In this document: positions 1-7,764 of the stretch, one piece after another
Position numbering within the stretch: position 1 is the stretch's first letter
Layout of the letters: each line of letters starts with the position of its first letter
Made by a program: the position numbers and the translations under genes
The notes under the pieces: generated by a model
What the model was told of the DNA's origin: nothing
The model's database searches: none
The model's input: only the letters and a program-made list of their open reading frames with translations
IMG/VR virus record: IMGVR_UViG_3300044987_002388
Span: 1-34,758 of that record
Source: a virus
Strand: one strand, 5' to 3'
DNA length: 34,758 nucleotides

Positions 1-21
1 GGCCGGGACGCTGTGTTGTAT

Positions 22-41
22 TGTCTCGCCGAAAATGAGAA
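22..41 (+). repeat. Left terminal inverted repeat (outermost transposase site)
   Basis: This 20-bp sequence starting TGTCTCG matches the reverse complement of 34715-34734 at 18 of 20 positions (differences at positions 8 and 13). It starts with the TG expected at Mu-family ends, and its inner part carries the TGAGAA core seen again at other sites at both ends. It is probably the L1 site at which the transposase nicks the DNA. Confidence 0.75.
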
Positions 42-42
42 G

Positions 43-67
43 AATTCTCGCCTTGTTGATAATTTTC
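43..67 (+). repeat. Left internal end-binding site (L2-like)
   Basis: This 25-bp sequence (AATTCTCGCC at its left, AATTTTC at its right) recurs in inverted orientation at 34573-34597 with one mismatch. It lies one base inside the left terminal repeat. Such paired internal repeats are typical of transposase-binding arrays of Mu-family ends, and that role is inferred. Confidence 0.7.
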
Positions 68-105
68 AACGTTTAGCGTTCAATTATGTAAGCCGGCGAG
101 CCTGA

Positions 106-588
106 TTAAGCCAACCCTCGGCAGTTGCTGCAACCCGTCTTTCTAGTGCTTTGCAATGGCGATGCAAAGGTCAATAATTCAGTGCATGGGCTGATCACAA
201 CCGTCTGCGTATAGAACCCTTCGAATGTTCCAGCCAGGCCATCACAGTACGATCCTTCTCCGGTGGTTACGCCATATGTTATATGCGTATAATCGTTCAG
301 CTTGTAATCCACGGTAAACGCCCAGAAGCCATAGGTGCCAACCTCGCGGTTCCATGAAACCCAGTGTCTCTGCCACGGATACTCTGCGGTCTCATCAATC
401 TCCCAAACAAGGTCGGCTCTATCGTCTCCAGGCACCAGGATAAGGTCAGCTTCAACAGCCAACACCATGCCCTCGTCGTAAACGGCGATATGCAGGCAGG
501 TGGGTGGCGTGCAGGTGGTACAGCATGAATGGCAAATCTTCCCCCCGCTCACCTGGATCTTACCAGAAAACACGGCCACCGGGCTCAA
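106..588 (-). CDS. Cys-rich protein, last gene of the late operon
   Basis: 160 aa, family not recognised. The N-terminal 30 residues contain a Cys cluster (CHSCCTTCTPPTC) and the C-terminus has another pair (CSNC). The middle is rich in Trp, Tyr and Thr and looks like beta-structure. The ATG overlaps the stop of the tail-hub gene (ATGA), so translation is probably coupled, and the stop lies only about 85 bp from the left end of the element. As the distal gene after the hub it may be a tail-tip or baseplate component. The clustered cysteines could bind metal or form disulfides. Function is unknown. Confidence 0.7.
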   Translation of the reverse strand: MSPVAVFSGKIQVSGGKICHSCCTTCTPPTCLHIAVYDEGMVLAVEADLILVPGDDRADLVWEIDETAEYPWQRHWVSWNREVGTYGFWAFTVDYKLNDYTHITYGVTTGEGSYCDGLAGTFEGFYTQTVVISPCTELLTFASPLQSTRKTGCSNCRGLA

Positions 589-2363
589 GGCGACACCTCG
601 CTGCAGTCAATCGTGTCCCATCCATCCACAACCGTCCATTCTGAGTTCCCCTCGGACCAGACGACAAACCCCTTGCGCTTGGTTACCTGAAGCTCGTAGG
701 TCTCAGGATCGAATTTAATCCCGGTGAGGATGTATTGCTCCGTGCCCAGAAGCGCCAAGCCGGCCGAGGGAGACTTCCTCACCCCGTGAGATCCGCTCCA
801 AATTTGAGGCATATCACTGGCGTCATCGATGTCCGGGTTGAGCCGCCCCGCGGTGCTCGCTGGGACATTGCGGCGTCGATTCCGCCGCAGCTGATCGGCT
901 AAGTCGCCGAGGGTGAGCTGGCGAGGGGGCCCCACTCGTATAGATGTGATGCCGGCGTCAATATCATGCGTCACCGCCACAACCCTCGCCGCCATGGTTG
1001 CCCACTCCGCGCGAGCGCCGGACACGTTGACTGCCATCCCGGGGATAATCCCGGGCTGGATCTCCGCTCCCATGATGGTGATGCCGCCGTCCCACCAAAG
1101 CCTGCTGCCGGCCGCGAAAAGGGCAGATGCCAGCCCGGCAGGGTAATACTCGCCCCCCCCAAGAGCGGAGGTCATGCGACTATATGACCTCCGGCTGGCG
1201 TCGGTGGTCGTAACCTTCACTGTGTAGATCCGGTCAGTCACATGCACGGATGTCCCGTCGACATATAAATCATATGTAGCTTTGACGGTGAATGTGGTTT
1301 CCCCGGCATGGAGGCTGTAAGACGCTCCCGCAACGCCAGCCAGCATCCAATCCTGAATGGTGCCCTCAACAAGCTCGTTATCCCCGAACTTGTCTGCCAC
1401 GGCTGGATCGGACAACACAAGGTTTACAATTCGAGCATCCGCCAGATCCGCGCAGTGCGCTTTCCACCAATCAATGTTGCCATCTTCCGGAAGCGGCTCT
1501 ACCTTGACATACTGCGTCTGCTGCATCCGGGAAAGGGATCCGCCCCGGATATTCATGGTGTGCTTCACGCCGCCGATCGCCTCCGGATTTCCGGCTTGTT
1601 CGCGGACGATAGAAAGCACGGCCTTCCCGTTTACTGTGGCAGTAATCTGGTAGTCCACTCTAACTCCTGGAACAAGCAGATCCGTGCGTGGTGCCGGGTC
1701 AATAAGCTGCACTCTATATGTAGACGACGCAGTGTCGATGGTGACGGTGGATGTTGGAGTGGAGGTGAGATGCAAGCGACCGGTCGCGTGATCGAAGCCG
1801 GACACTAAATCAGGCATCCACCGGCATGCGCGGAGGACCATTTCCGCACAGGTCAAGTCGAGGGCCTCCTCTTCGGGAAACAACGGTCCGGCCGAGATCG
1901 TGCCAGCTTGGACGAGCGCCGCCCGGGCGGTTGCAAAATCGATCGCCTCTTTGATCACGGCGCCACATGACATTAAGGCATCCCCTTGAGCCGTTCGGCC
2001 CAAGACCACGCTGGATACCAGCACGTCCTGCCTGGCCCCATTCATGTATCGGCGATGCAGCTGCTCAAAGGTGTGCTTCTCCAGCCACCACCAGCCTCCC
2101 GATGCGTTCACAATGTGCCGTTCAGACATGGTTGAGGCGGCCACGGGCGTTGCCCGCACTGAGCCGTAAAATATTCTAGTGGATCCCAAAAGAATTTCGA
2201 TCGTGGATCCATCCGAAAACAGCTTGCCAGCCTCGATAGATCTGGGGATGCTGAACTGCAGCGTGTCGGCTGCGAAGGAGTTCTGGGTGATCTTCATTCC
2301 CTCGGCGCTAATCTCGTCGGCGAAATAAGACGCAGCCCCCACTTTAATCGTGATCCGTGCCAT
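585..2363 (-). CDS. Tail hub/baseplate protein
   Basis: 592 aa. The first 75 residues read like the entry domain of tail-hub proteins (gp27/gp44-like): a stretch ending in DTLQFSIPRS, then a charged loop and a beta-strand ending in FYGSV. The gene follows the tape measure directly, which is the usual place of the hub that closes the distal end of the tail tube. The C-terminal quarter (after about 490) has an Arg-rich segment (RRNRRR) and then a different, beta-rich tail that may contact the next protein. It overlaps the downstream Cys-rich gene by 4 bp and follows the tape-measure stop without a gap. The hub role is inferred from the N-terminal pattern plus position. An alternative is a minor tail protein of the same complex. 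Confidence 0.65.
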   Translation of the reverse strand: MARITIKVGAASYFADEISAEGMKITQNSFAADTLQFSIPRSIEAGKLFSDGSTIEILLGSTRIFYGSVRATPVAASTMSERHIVNASGGWWWLEKHTFEQLHRRYMNGARQDVLVSSVVLGRTAQGDALMSCGAVIKEAIDFATARAALVQAGTISAGPLFPEEEALDLTCAEMVLRACRWMPDLVSGFDHATGRLHLTSTPTSTVTIDTASSTYRVQLIDPAPRTDLLVPGVRVDYQITATVNGKAVLSIVREQAGNPEAIGGVKHTMNIRGGSLSRMQQTQYVKVEPLPEDGNIDWWKAHCADLADARIVNLVLSDPAVADKFGDNELVEGTIQDWMLAGVAGASYSLHAGETTFTVKATYDLYVDGTSVHVTDRIYTVKVTTTDASRRSYSRMTSALGGGEYYPAGLASALFAAGSRLWWDGGITIMGAEIQPGIIPGMAVNVSGARAEWATMAARVVAVTHDIDAGITSIRVGPPRQLTLGDLADQLRRNRRRNVPASTAGRLNPDIDDASDMPQIWSGSHGVRKSPSAGLALLGTEQYILTGIKFDPETYELQVTKRKGFVVWSEGNSEWTVVDGWDTIDCSEVSP

Positions 2364-3965
2364 CTATTCCCCCGCTTTGTTGGCCTTTTCCCGAGCCTTC
2401 AAATCACCAATTTCGTTGGCGATGCCGTCCAGCTGGTCAACCAGGTCGTAGAAGGACTTTTTGTCCGCCTTGATCTTCACCCCAAGCTGGTTCAACAGCT
2501 GAGCCAGACGCTCGGCAACGGCCGCGTCGTCAGCCCCCCCGACCACCAGCTCCTGTGCCCGCTGGACGAGCTGCGCCGCCCGCGCGGCCTGATCTTGCCC
2601 CCCGCCCGGAACAATCTGCCCGGCGTTGTCCCGCCGGCCAGGGAATTCCATCACGCCCCTGTTGTTTAAGGTGTCCTTTGCGTTGGATGCAATATATGAC
2701 GGGTCCTGCTGGCGCAAAGGAAGATCGATGGCTTCATATTTGGTGTTTATTGCATCTTTTTTTAAAGGGCCTGCCTCAAGCGTAGCTCGATCTATTTTCA
2801 TCCTTCGTTGTGCTGCATCCCATTGCTGTTGAAGGACAGGGACTTGTTCGTTAGCAACCCGAGATGCGTCAACTGCTTTATTTATTGGATTCACAGCGGA
2901 ATCAAGACGATCTCCGTTTTCTTTTCTTAATCTTGTCTCTTCTGATTGCCTAAAAATAAGCCCCATAGCAGGGTTCATAAATGGATCTTCTTTGAGGCGC
3001 TGCTTTGTGTTCTCCTCAGCAGTGTCGCTCGCCTTCCTGTTGAATTTATTAGCTTTTTTGTATTGATCTATATCAGCCGCAGAAACAGATTGCCCGCGTT
3101 CGATTTTTCTTTGTAAATCACCAGCATCTTCTTCATCAATGATTCCGCTTTTTACCAGACCAGCTATAACTGATTGAGCGTCCGAAACGGCAGATGCTTT
3201 AGCTTCATTCAGTCTTGGAATTTTCCCAGAAGCTGTATAAATAACATCTTGTTGAGTTAAAATGCTTTGCGCGGCGTTTTTTTCTTCTGCATCAACCGCA
3301 TCAACTTCACGGCGACGGGCTAATGAATTCCTTTGTTGTTGGGCTTCATTTTTAGATAGCTCGCCACGCATTTCTTTTAAATCGATCTTTGCCATCTCAA
3401 CATCTTCTGCCGCCGTCTTCACAAGCAAAATAGATTCGGCAGTGTTTTTTGCCTGATCTTGAAGCTTTCCAAGCGCTTCAAAATATTCAGAAAGAGCTTT
3501 GCGTCCTTTTTCGAAATTCAAATCAAGTTGGTCTTGAACCCGCGCCCAGTTTAACGCTTTGGCTGTTTTGTCCGCTTCCTCCATTGCAGCCTTGTGTTCA
3601 CGCCATTTGCTGATAAGCGTCGTAACAATTGCAATCACAGCGCCAAGCACTGCTAGAGTCGCTGCAATAGTGCCAGCAAACGCTTTCCAGGCACCGCCTA
3701 ACTTATCCAACTGCTGAGCCGCTTCACGGAAGGATCCGCGCAAAACCAAGGTGGTCGCGTTTAGCGCGATTTTGGTCTTGGAAAGCTCCTTCGTGGAGGT
3801 CCCCAAGGCGTCAGCTTTTTGCTTGAGCTGATCGGTGGCGGCCGCCTCGGTTTTCATGCCGCCGGCCGACGCCGTCGACATCGACTGGATGTCCTGTTTT
3901 GCGGCGGCTGCGCCGCGCCCGTCGTAACGGGTTTTAATGTCTACAATGGTCTGCTTATCACCCAT
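2364..3965 (-). CDS. Tail tape measure protein
   Basis: 533 aa. Long Ala/Gln/Lys/Glu-rich helices, mostly coiled coil, surround one strongly hydrophobic segment at about residues 95-118 (AATLAVLGAVIAIVTTLI), the usual organisation of tape measure proteins. At about 1.5 angstrom per residue it would set a tail of very roughly 80 nm. The central two thirds (about 2680-3560) are conspicuously AT-rich compared with both ends of the gene and all neighbours, which suggests exchange of the rod segment by recombination. The gene sits immediately before the hub and after the lipoprotein block. No chaperone frameshift pair was seen upstream, where it would be expected in many siphoviruses. Confidence 0.75.
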   Translation of the reverse strand: MGDKQTIVDIKTRYDGRGAAAAKQDIQSMSTASAGGMKTEAAATDQLKQKADALGTSTKELSKTKIALNATTLVLRGSFREAAQQLDKLGGAWKAFAGTIAATLAVLGAVIAIVTTLISKWREHKAAMEEADKTAKALNWARVQDQLDLNFEKGRKALSEYFEALGKLQDQAKNTAESILLVKTAAEDVEMAKIDLKEMRGELSKNEAQQQRNSLARRREVDAVDAEEKNAAQSILTQQDVIYTASGKIPRLNEAKASAVSDAQSVIAGLVKSGIIDEEDAGDLQRKIERGQSVSAADIDQYKKANKFNRKASDTAEENTKQRLKEDPFMNPAMGLIFRQSEETRLRKENGDRLDSAVNPINKAVDASRVANEQVPVLQQQWDAAQRRMKIDRATLEAGPLKKDAINTKYEAIDLPLRQQDPSYIASNAKDTLNNRGVMEFPGRRDNAGQIVPGGGQDQAARAAQLVQRAQELVVGGADDAAVAERLAQLLNQLGVKIKADKKSFYDLVDQLDGIANEIGDLKAREKANKAGE

Positions 3966-3977
3966 GGAAATTCCCCC

Positions 3978-5297
3978 TTAAAGCTCGATGATTTTATGCA
4001 GCAGCGTGCCGCCCGCAATGTAGGCCATGTGCAGGCGGTTTGCATTGCGCTGGTCCAAGCAAACAGAAGGGTTGCTTCCCGCGCAGATCCGAACGGGCGT
4101 TGCCTGGCCGGCCAGCGCCATTTCAACGTCCAGCCGATAGATAGAGCCGCCCTTCACAAAGACCGCCTGGACGCCCCGTTTTGTGGCAATTAATCGAGGC
4201 GGGCAGCGGTCCTCCTGGGTGGCCTGTCCGAGATCGGCAAGCCGGTCCAGGGGGAACCTTGGAACGCCTTTGTCAAACACCTGCAGCCGGAGCCGATTGT
4301 CCAGCACGCTCTGGCAGTAAACGGATCCATTCAGGCCGATTACAACATCCGGATAGCACAGGTCGTCGCCATACCATTTCCCGTAGGCTTCATAGGCCGC
4401 CCAGGTTTGCCTTTTGCCGCCCGATGGATTGCCAATCGCCACAGCGGAGGCCTGGTCCTCGTATCCGTTATGAACCGAGGCCCAGGCTCCGCCGGAAGAT
4501 GAGATGTAAAAAGCGAATTTCTCCCCGGTCATGCCGGCCGGAAACGTGGCTTGTTTTGTGATCCGTCCGGATCGGTCAATCACCCCGTATACCCCGTTTT
4601 TCGTCAGCATTACAGCCGCCCCCGGAAACTCGGGGGACAAGCAAATCCGTGCGGCTCCCGTGGTGAGGCCGAGGAACCTCCAGGAGCCAGCGCCGGAGGG
4701 CGTCCGGATCCAGACGGCCGGGCCATGCAGTTCGCCCCATTCCTTGGGCCCGCAGCGCATCGAGACCCAGCACCAGCCATCGGCATCAACAACGATATCC
4801 GGCAGATAGACGCGGGAAGAGTTGACCAGGCCGCCGCGCTCCGATTTGGCGACTTGTCCGCCGCCCCACTTTCCGGCCTTGTCCTGCGCATAAACCCAAA
4901 TGGACTGCATGCCGGGGCCCTCGGCAGCCACGTAAAGCCAACCGTCGGATCCGCAGGCGATTGCAGGCCGGGCGAACACTCCGGAGGCAATAGCCGCGGC
5001 TGCCGGCGCGGGGGCGGACTCCACGACAATGGGTTGACCGATTGGATCGCCCGGTTGCTCGATCGCGGGCGCACTGTTTGTGGTTGCCGCTGCCGTCTCG
5101 TTTGTGGCGATCGTGGCAATAACATCGACCATGTCGGCCACTTTGGCCTGGTCGAAGGCGCAGCCAGAAGCAGCGAGGAAAAGGAGGGACGCCGCGATGT
5201 TGGCGGCGCCCAGGGCGAGCGCCTTGAGGTGGGATCCCGATAATTGCCACTCAGCAATCCAGGAGTAATTGATGTTGCGGCGTCCCGGATTATTCAT
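3978..5297 (-). CDS. Predicted lipoprotein with beta-propeller-like body
   Basis: 439 aa. The ATG is preceded by a strong AAGGAGGT seven bases upstream. A basic N-terminus leads to a hydrophobic stretch (about 29-45) ending in a lipobox-like LAASGC, so Cys46 could be lipidated after signal peptidase II cleavage. The remainder is composed of repeated short beta units with recurring DGW, WV and GG motifs (for example SDGWLYVA, DADGWCWVS, LNGSVYC), resembling BNR/sialidase-type or NHL-type propeller blades. No catalytic residues are assignable. The position between a tail-fibre-like gene and the tape measure implies late expression. It could be a surface or receptor-binding component, or a periplasmic or outer-membrane protein acting on the infected cell. 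The propeller fold is an inference. Confidence 0.6.
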   Translation of the reverse strand: MNNPGRRNINYSWIAEWQLSGSHLKALALGAANIAASLLFLAASGCAFDQAKVADMVDVIATIATNETAAATTNSAPAIEQPGDPIGQPIVVESAPAPAAAAIASGVFARPAIACGSDGWLYVAAEGPGMQSIWVYAQDKAGKWGGGQVAKSERGGLVNSSRVYLPDIVVDADGWCWVSMRCGPKEWGELHGPAVWIRTPSGAGSWRFLGLTTGAARICLSPEFPGAAVMLTKNGVYGVIDRSGRITKQATFPAGMTGEKFAFYISSSGGAWASVHNGYEDQASAVAIGNPSGGKRQTWAAYEAYGKWYGDDLCYPDVVIGLNGSVYCQSVLDNRLRLQVFDKGVPRFPLDRLADLGQATQEDRCPPRLIATKRGVQAVFVKGGSIYRLDVEMALAGQATPVRICAGSNPSVCLDQRNANRLHMAYIAGGTLLHKIIEL

Positions 5298-5312
5298 ACA
5301 GCACCTCCTTTG

Positions 5313-5495
5313 TTAAAGTGATGTCGACTCGCCGGCCCCGTTAGAGAGGTTGGTGGAGACGGTGACCGTTTCAATAGTCGTGTCGGAGTTGACATTGACG
5401 TTAACTGCTGGGTTGAACTCCGCTGTTTCGAGTTCGCACCCCAAAAGTAAGGCGGCGGCGGCTAGAAAAACTGCGCAGACGATGATCCGGAACAT
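5313..5495 (-). CDS. Small lipoprotein
   Basis: 60 aa. The start is chosen at 5495 because AAGGAG lies seven bases upstream. The reading frame is open further upstream but without a ribosome site. Hydrophobic residues 4-18 end in LLLGC, a canonical lipobox with Cys20, so the mature product is only about 41 residues of Val/Asn/Thr-rich sequence. Size and type recall small phage lipoproteins that block receptors or DNA injection (T5 Llp, TP-J34 Ltp), but there is no recognisable sequence similarity. It sits between the fibre-like gene and the larger lipoprotein. An entry-exclusion or host outer-membrane role is speculative. Confidence 0.6.
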   Translation of the reverse strand: MFRIIVCAVFLAAAALLLGCELETAEFNPAVNVNVNSDTTIETVTVSTNLSNGAGESTSL

Positions 5496-5667
5496 GGCAG
5501 ACTCCTTTGTTACAAATAACCGGCCAGCAGGTGAGTCCACGCGTAAGATCACTGAAACCGCGCTTTCTCCGCCAAAGAACGAACCCCCTCTGCACACTTA
5601 TGCAGGGGGACAGTGGTTTTTGCTGGCCGGCTAAAATTCTCCGCGATCAACTTGCGGGTTGGGCTGC
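5496..5667. repeat. Intergenic region with nested inverted repeats
   Basis: No convincing gene is present in this 172-bp gap between the fibre-like gene and the small lipoprotein. A perfect 10-bp inverted repeat, CCGGCCAGCA at 5520-5529 and its complement at 5621-5630, encloses a second hairpin with arms CCCCC/TGCA (5584-5594) and TGCA/GGGGG (5601-5609). On the transcribed (-) strand the inner hairpin is followed by a weak T-rich stretch. It could lower expression of the downstream lipoproteins or protect mRNA ends. Confidence 0.5.
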
Positions 5668-7761
5668 TCATGGCCGCCATCCCGCGGCGTAGGCCGCTAT
5701 TTCGAGTTCATTGGCCCGCCTAATAAAGACGCTCCTGATGTACACCGTGCCCTCGTTGGTCGATCTGGTTATGTCAACGCCGAATCCGCCGTGGGCGCGA
5801 ACGTACCCCAAAGGAGGATAAAAAATCCATCTCGTTTGATAGCCCGCCGTCGCCGAAGCGGGAGCCGCCTCCACAACCGTATAATCCAAAGAAGCGTCAG
5901 AAAACCCGTATGAATGCGTTTTGGGGGACAAGGTCAATAGCACGGCTTTCGCGGCGGCGGACGAAAAGGCAAAGCCATATTTTACGAGGTAGCTCCGCGA
6001 GGCGTCCGGAACAAGCCCATGGACATATCCGTTGGTCCCTGCCGCTGACATGGGATTAGACAATGGGCCATAAGTGGTATATACATGGTTGCCAGCCCCC
6101 GACCCGATTGCGGCACTGGAGCATACCATTACGGGGTGAACCATAGGAAACGTCTGAGTCGCCCGAATCTTTAAGCCGTCCGTTGTTGACATGGCGAATT
6201 TGTATGTCCCCGTAACTGTCAGATCCAGTTCCGTGTCCCAGATCAAGCCGTTCTGCCACAGGCTCGTCAGCGCATTCGTCGATTGATAATTGACCCACAC
6301 TTCCCAGGATGCACTTTGGCCGGTCAGGGTTAGGCCACCCATGGCCTGGGTGATAACAGTGGGAACCGCAAGCGAGACGAGGTAAATGGAGTTCGTGGCT
6401 GTGATCACGATATTGGATGTGGCGGTCGTGATGTTTTTGTAAATTGTCTGGCCATTCGTGAGCGCCGCCATTTGGCTGATCACATAATTCGTAGTCGCAT
6501 AGCTGTTTGTTGCCGGAGGCTGCAGCGCCGTATCCGCCAGGATCCCCTGGGCGGCCGACGCAAAGGCCGCGGGGTTGGTGAGGACGGCATGGCCCTGCAC
6601 TTGGACGGGCACGCCGAAATTGACGCGGGCGGCGGCTTGGACCCCGTTCGAGACCGCAACCCGCCAGAACGCCACATCGCCGGCCAGGACGTTGCTGGCG
6701 GTCAGGGACATGTACCCGGCCGATGCGGAGTTGGTCGACAGGGTGACTGCGTCGACCCACGTGCCGGTCACGTAATTGGTGGACGTCTGCAGGCGGAAGT
6801 CGCCAACGATCCCGTTGGTGCTGTACTCCAATGTGCTCACGCTGCCGCTTGGAGCCTCCGACACGATCCACGGATAGGGATCCATGGACTCCACGTCCAT
6901 TACCGGCTTCGTGGTGTCCGACTCGTGGGCCAGAGATAGGTAGCCATTGGGATTCTGCGTCCAGCGGAATCGCTCGTGCAGGTTTATACCATCCTCCCAC
7001 GTCAGACCATCCTGAAGCGCCAGCGTACTCAGGGCCGGGTGGCTGGCGTAAGAGGCCACGGCGGACTGCACATTGGACGCATACCAGCCCAGGGTGATCG
7101 GGCGATAGTCCGACTCGTTTGTGAGCGAGCCGCCCTCCACCCATCCGGGATGCGCGACGAGCGTGACCGCGGCCCGGAGATCCTGTGTGACGCCCAGGGC
7201 CGCCGGGTTGGCATAGGCCATGACTGTAAATTTGTCGATCGTGTAATAGTGCGTGGCGCCGGGGCCCGGTGGCGGGGTCTGCTGGGTGACAATTATTTCT
7301 GCCGACAGGCCATCAGCCGATATGACTGACGCATGCCCGGCGTGGGAAACGGCGGCCTGTGGCAATACAGACTGGATTTTGTAATCGGCCGAGGCGAGCG
7401 TGAGGGTGATGGTGGATGCCAGCGTCGAATCAAACACGGCTGTCGGGGGAAACGCTTCGATCACACCGTTTGTCCAGTACGCGGGGGAGGAAACAGATAC
7501 GCCATAATCCCGCTCGGCCAGCTCAGTGACCGGGCTGATCTGCAGCGCGGTCCGCGAGTCATACAACACCCGCCCGCCAGGCGTGACTCCGTCACCGAAC
7601 CGGACCTGGACCGGGCTGCCATCCGATTCGACTCCCACCGCCATCTCGCCATCCGTCAACGCGGGGGTTTCGTTCGGGCTAACTTTGGGGATGTAGGCCC
7701 GCTGACAAAAGGCGGAGGAGGCGATCAACGCCAAAAATATAAAGAGTCGGATTTTGCTCAT
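5668..7761 (-). CDS. Tail-fibre-like protein with signal peptide
   Basis: 697 aa. Residues 1-20 are a signal-peptide-like segment (basic MSKIR, then a hydrophobic core). Directly behind it lies a motif common at the start of phage fibres and tropism determinants: P-L/A-L-x-D-GE-x-AVG, about 15 residues, then FGDGVTPGG and a beta-strand (about residues 30-68). In known fibres this module mediates attachment to the baseplate. The rest is Thr/Ser/Asn-rich beta-structure with repeated TNxY and STN patterns. The extreme C-terminus forms a compact beta domain that might bind ligand. It starts three bases after the stop of the protease-domain gene. A signal peptide ahead of a fibre anchor module is unusual. 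The fibre role is inferred from the motif and the genomic position. Confidence 0.6.
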   Translation of the reverse strand: MSKIRLFIFLALIASSAFCQRAYIPKVSPNETPALTDGEMAVGVESDGSPVQVRFGDGVTPGGRVLYDSRTALQISPVTELAERDYGVSVSSPAYWTNGVIEAFPPTAVFDSTLASTITLTLASADYKIQSVLPQAAVSHAGHASVISADGLSAEIIVTQQTPPPGPGATHYYTIDKFTVMAYANPAALGVTQDLRAAVTLVAHPGWVEGGSLTNESDYRPITLGWYASNVQSAVASYASHPALSTLALQDGLTWEDGINLHERFRWTQNPNGYLSLAHESDTTKPVMDVESMDPYPWIVSEAPSGSVSTLEYSTNGIVGDFRLQTSTNYVTGTWVDAVTLSTNSASAGYMSLTASNVLAGDVAFWRVAVSNGVQAAARVNFGVPVQVQGHAVLTNPAAFASAAQGILADTALQPPATNSYATTNYVISQMAALTNGQTIYKNITTATSNIVITATNSIYLVSLAVPTVITQAMGGLTLTGQSASWEVWVNYQSTNALTSLWQNGLIWDTELDLTVTGTYKFAMSTTDGLKIRATQTFPMVHPVMVCSSAAIGSGAGNHVYTTYGPLSNPMSAAGTNGYVHGLVPDASRSYLVKYGFAFSSAAAKAVLLTLSPKTHSYGFSDASLDYTVVEAAPASATAGYQTRWIFYPPLGYVRAHGGFGVDITRSTNEGTVYIRSVFIRRANELEIAAYAAGWRP

Positions 7762-7764
7762 AAA

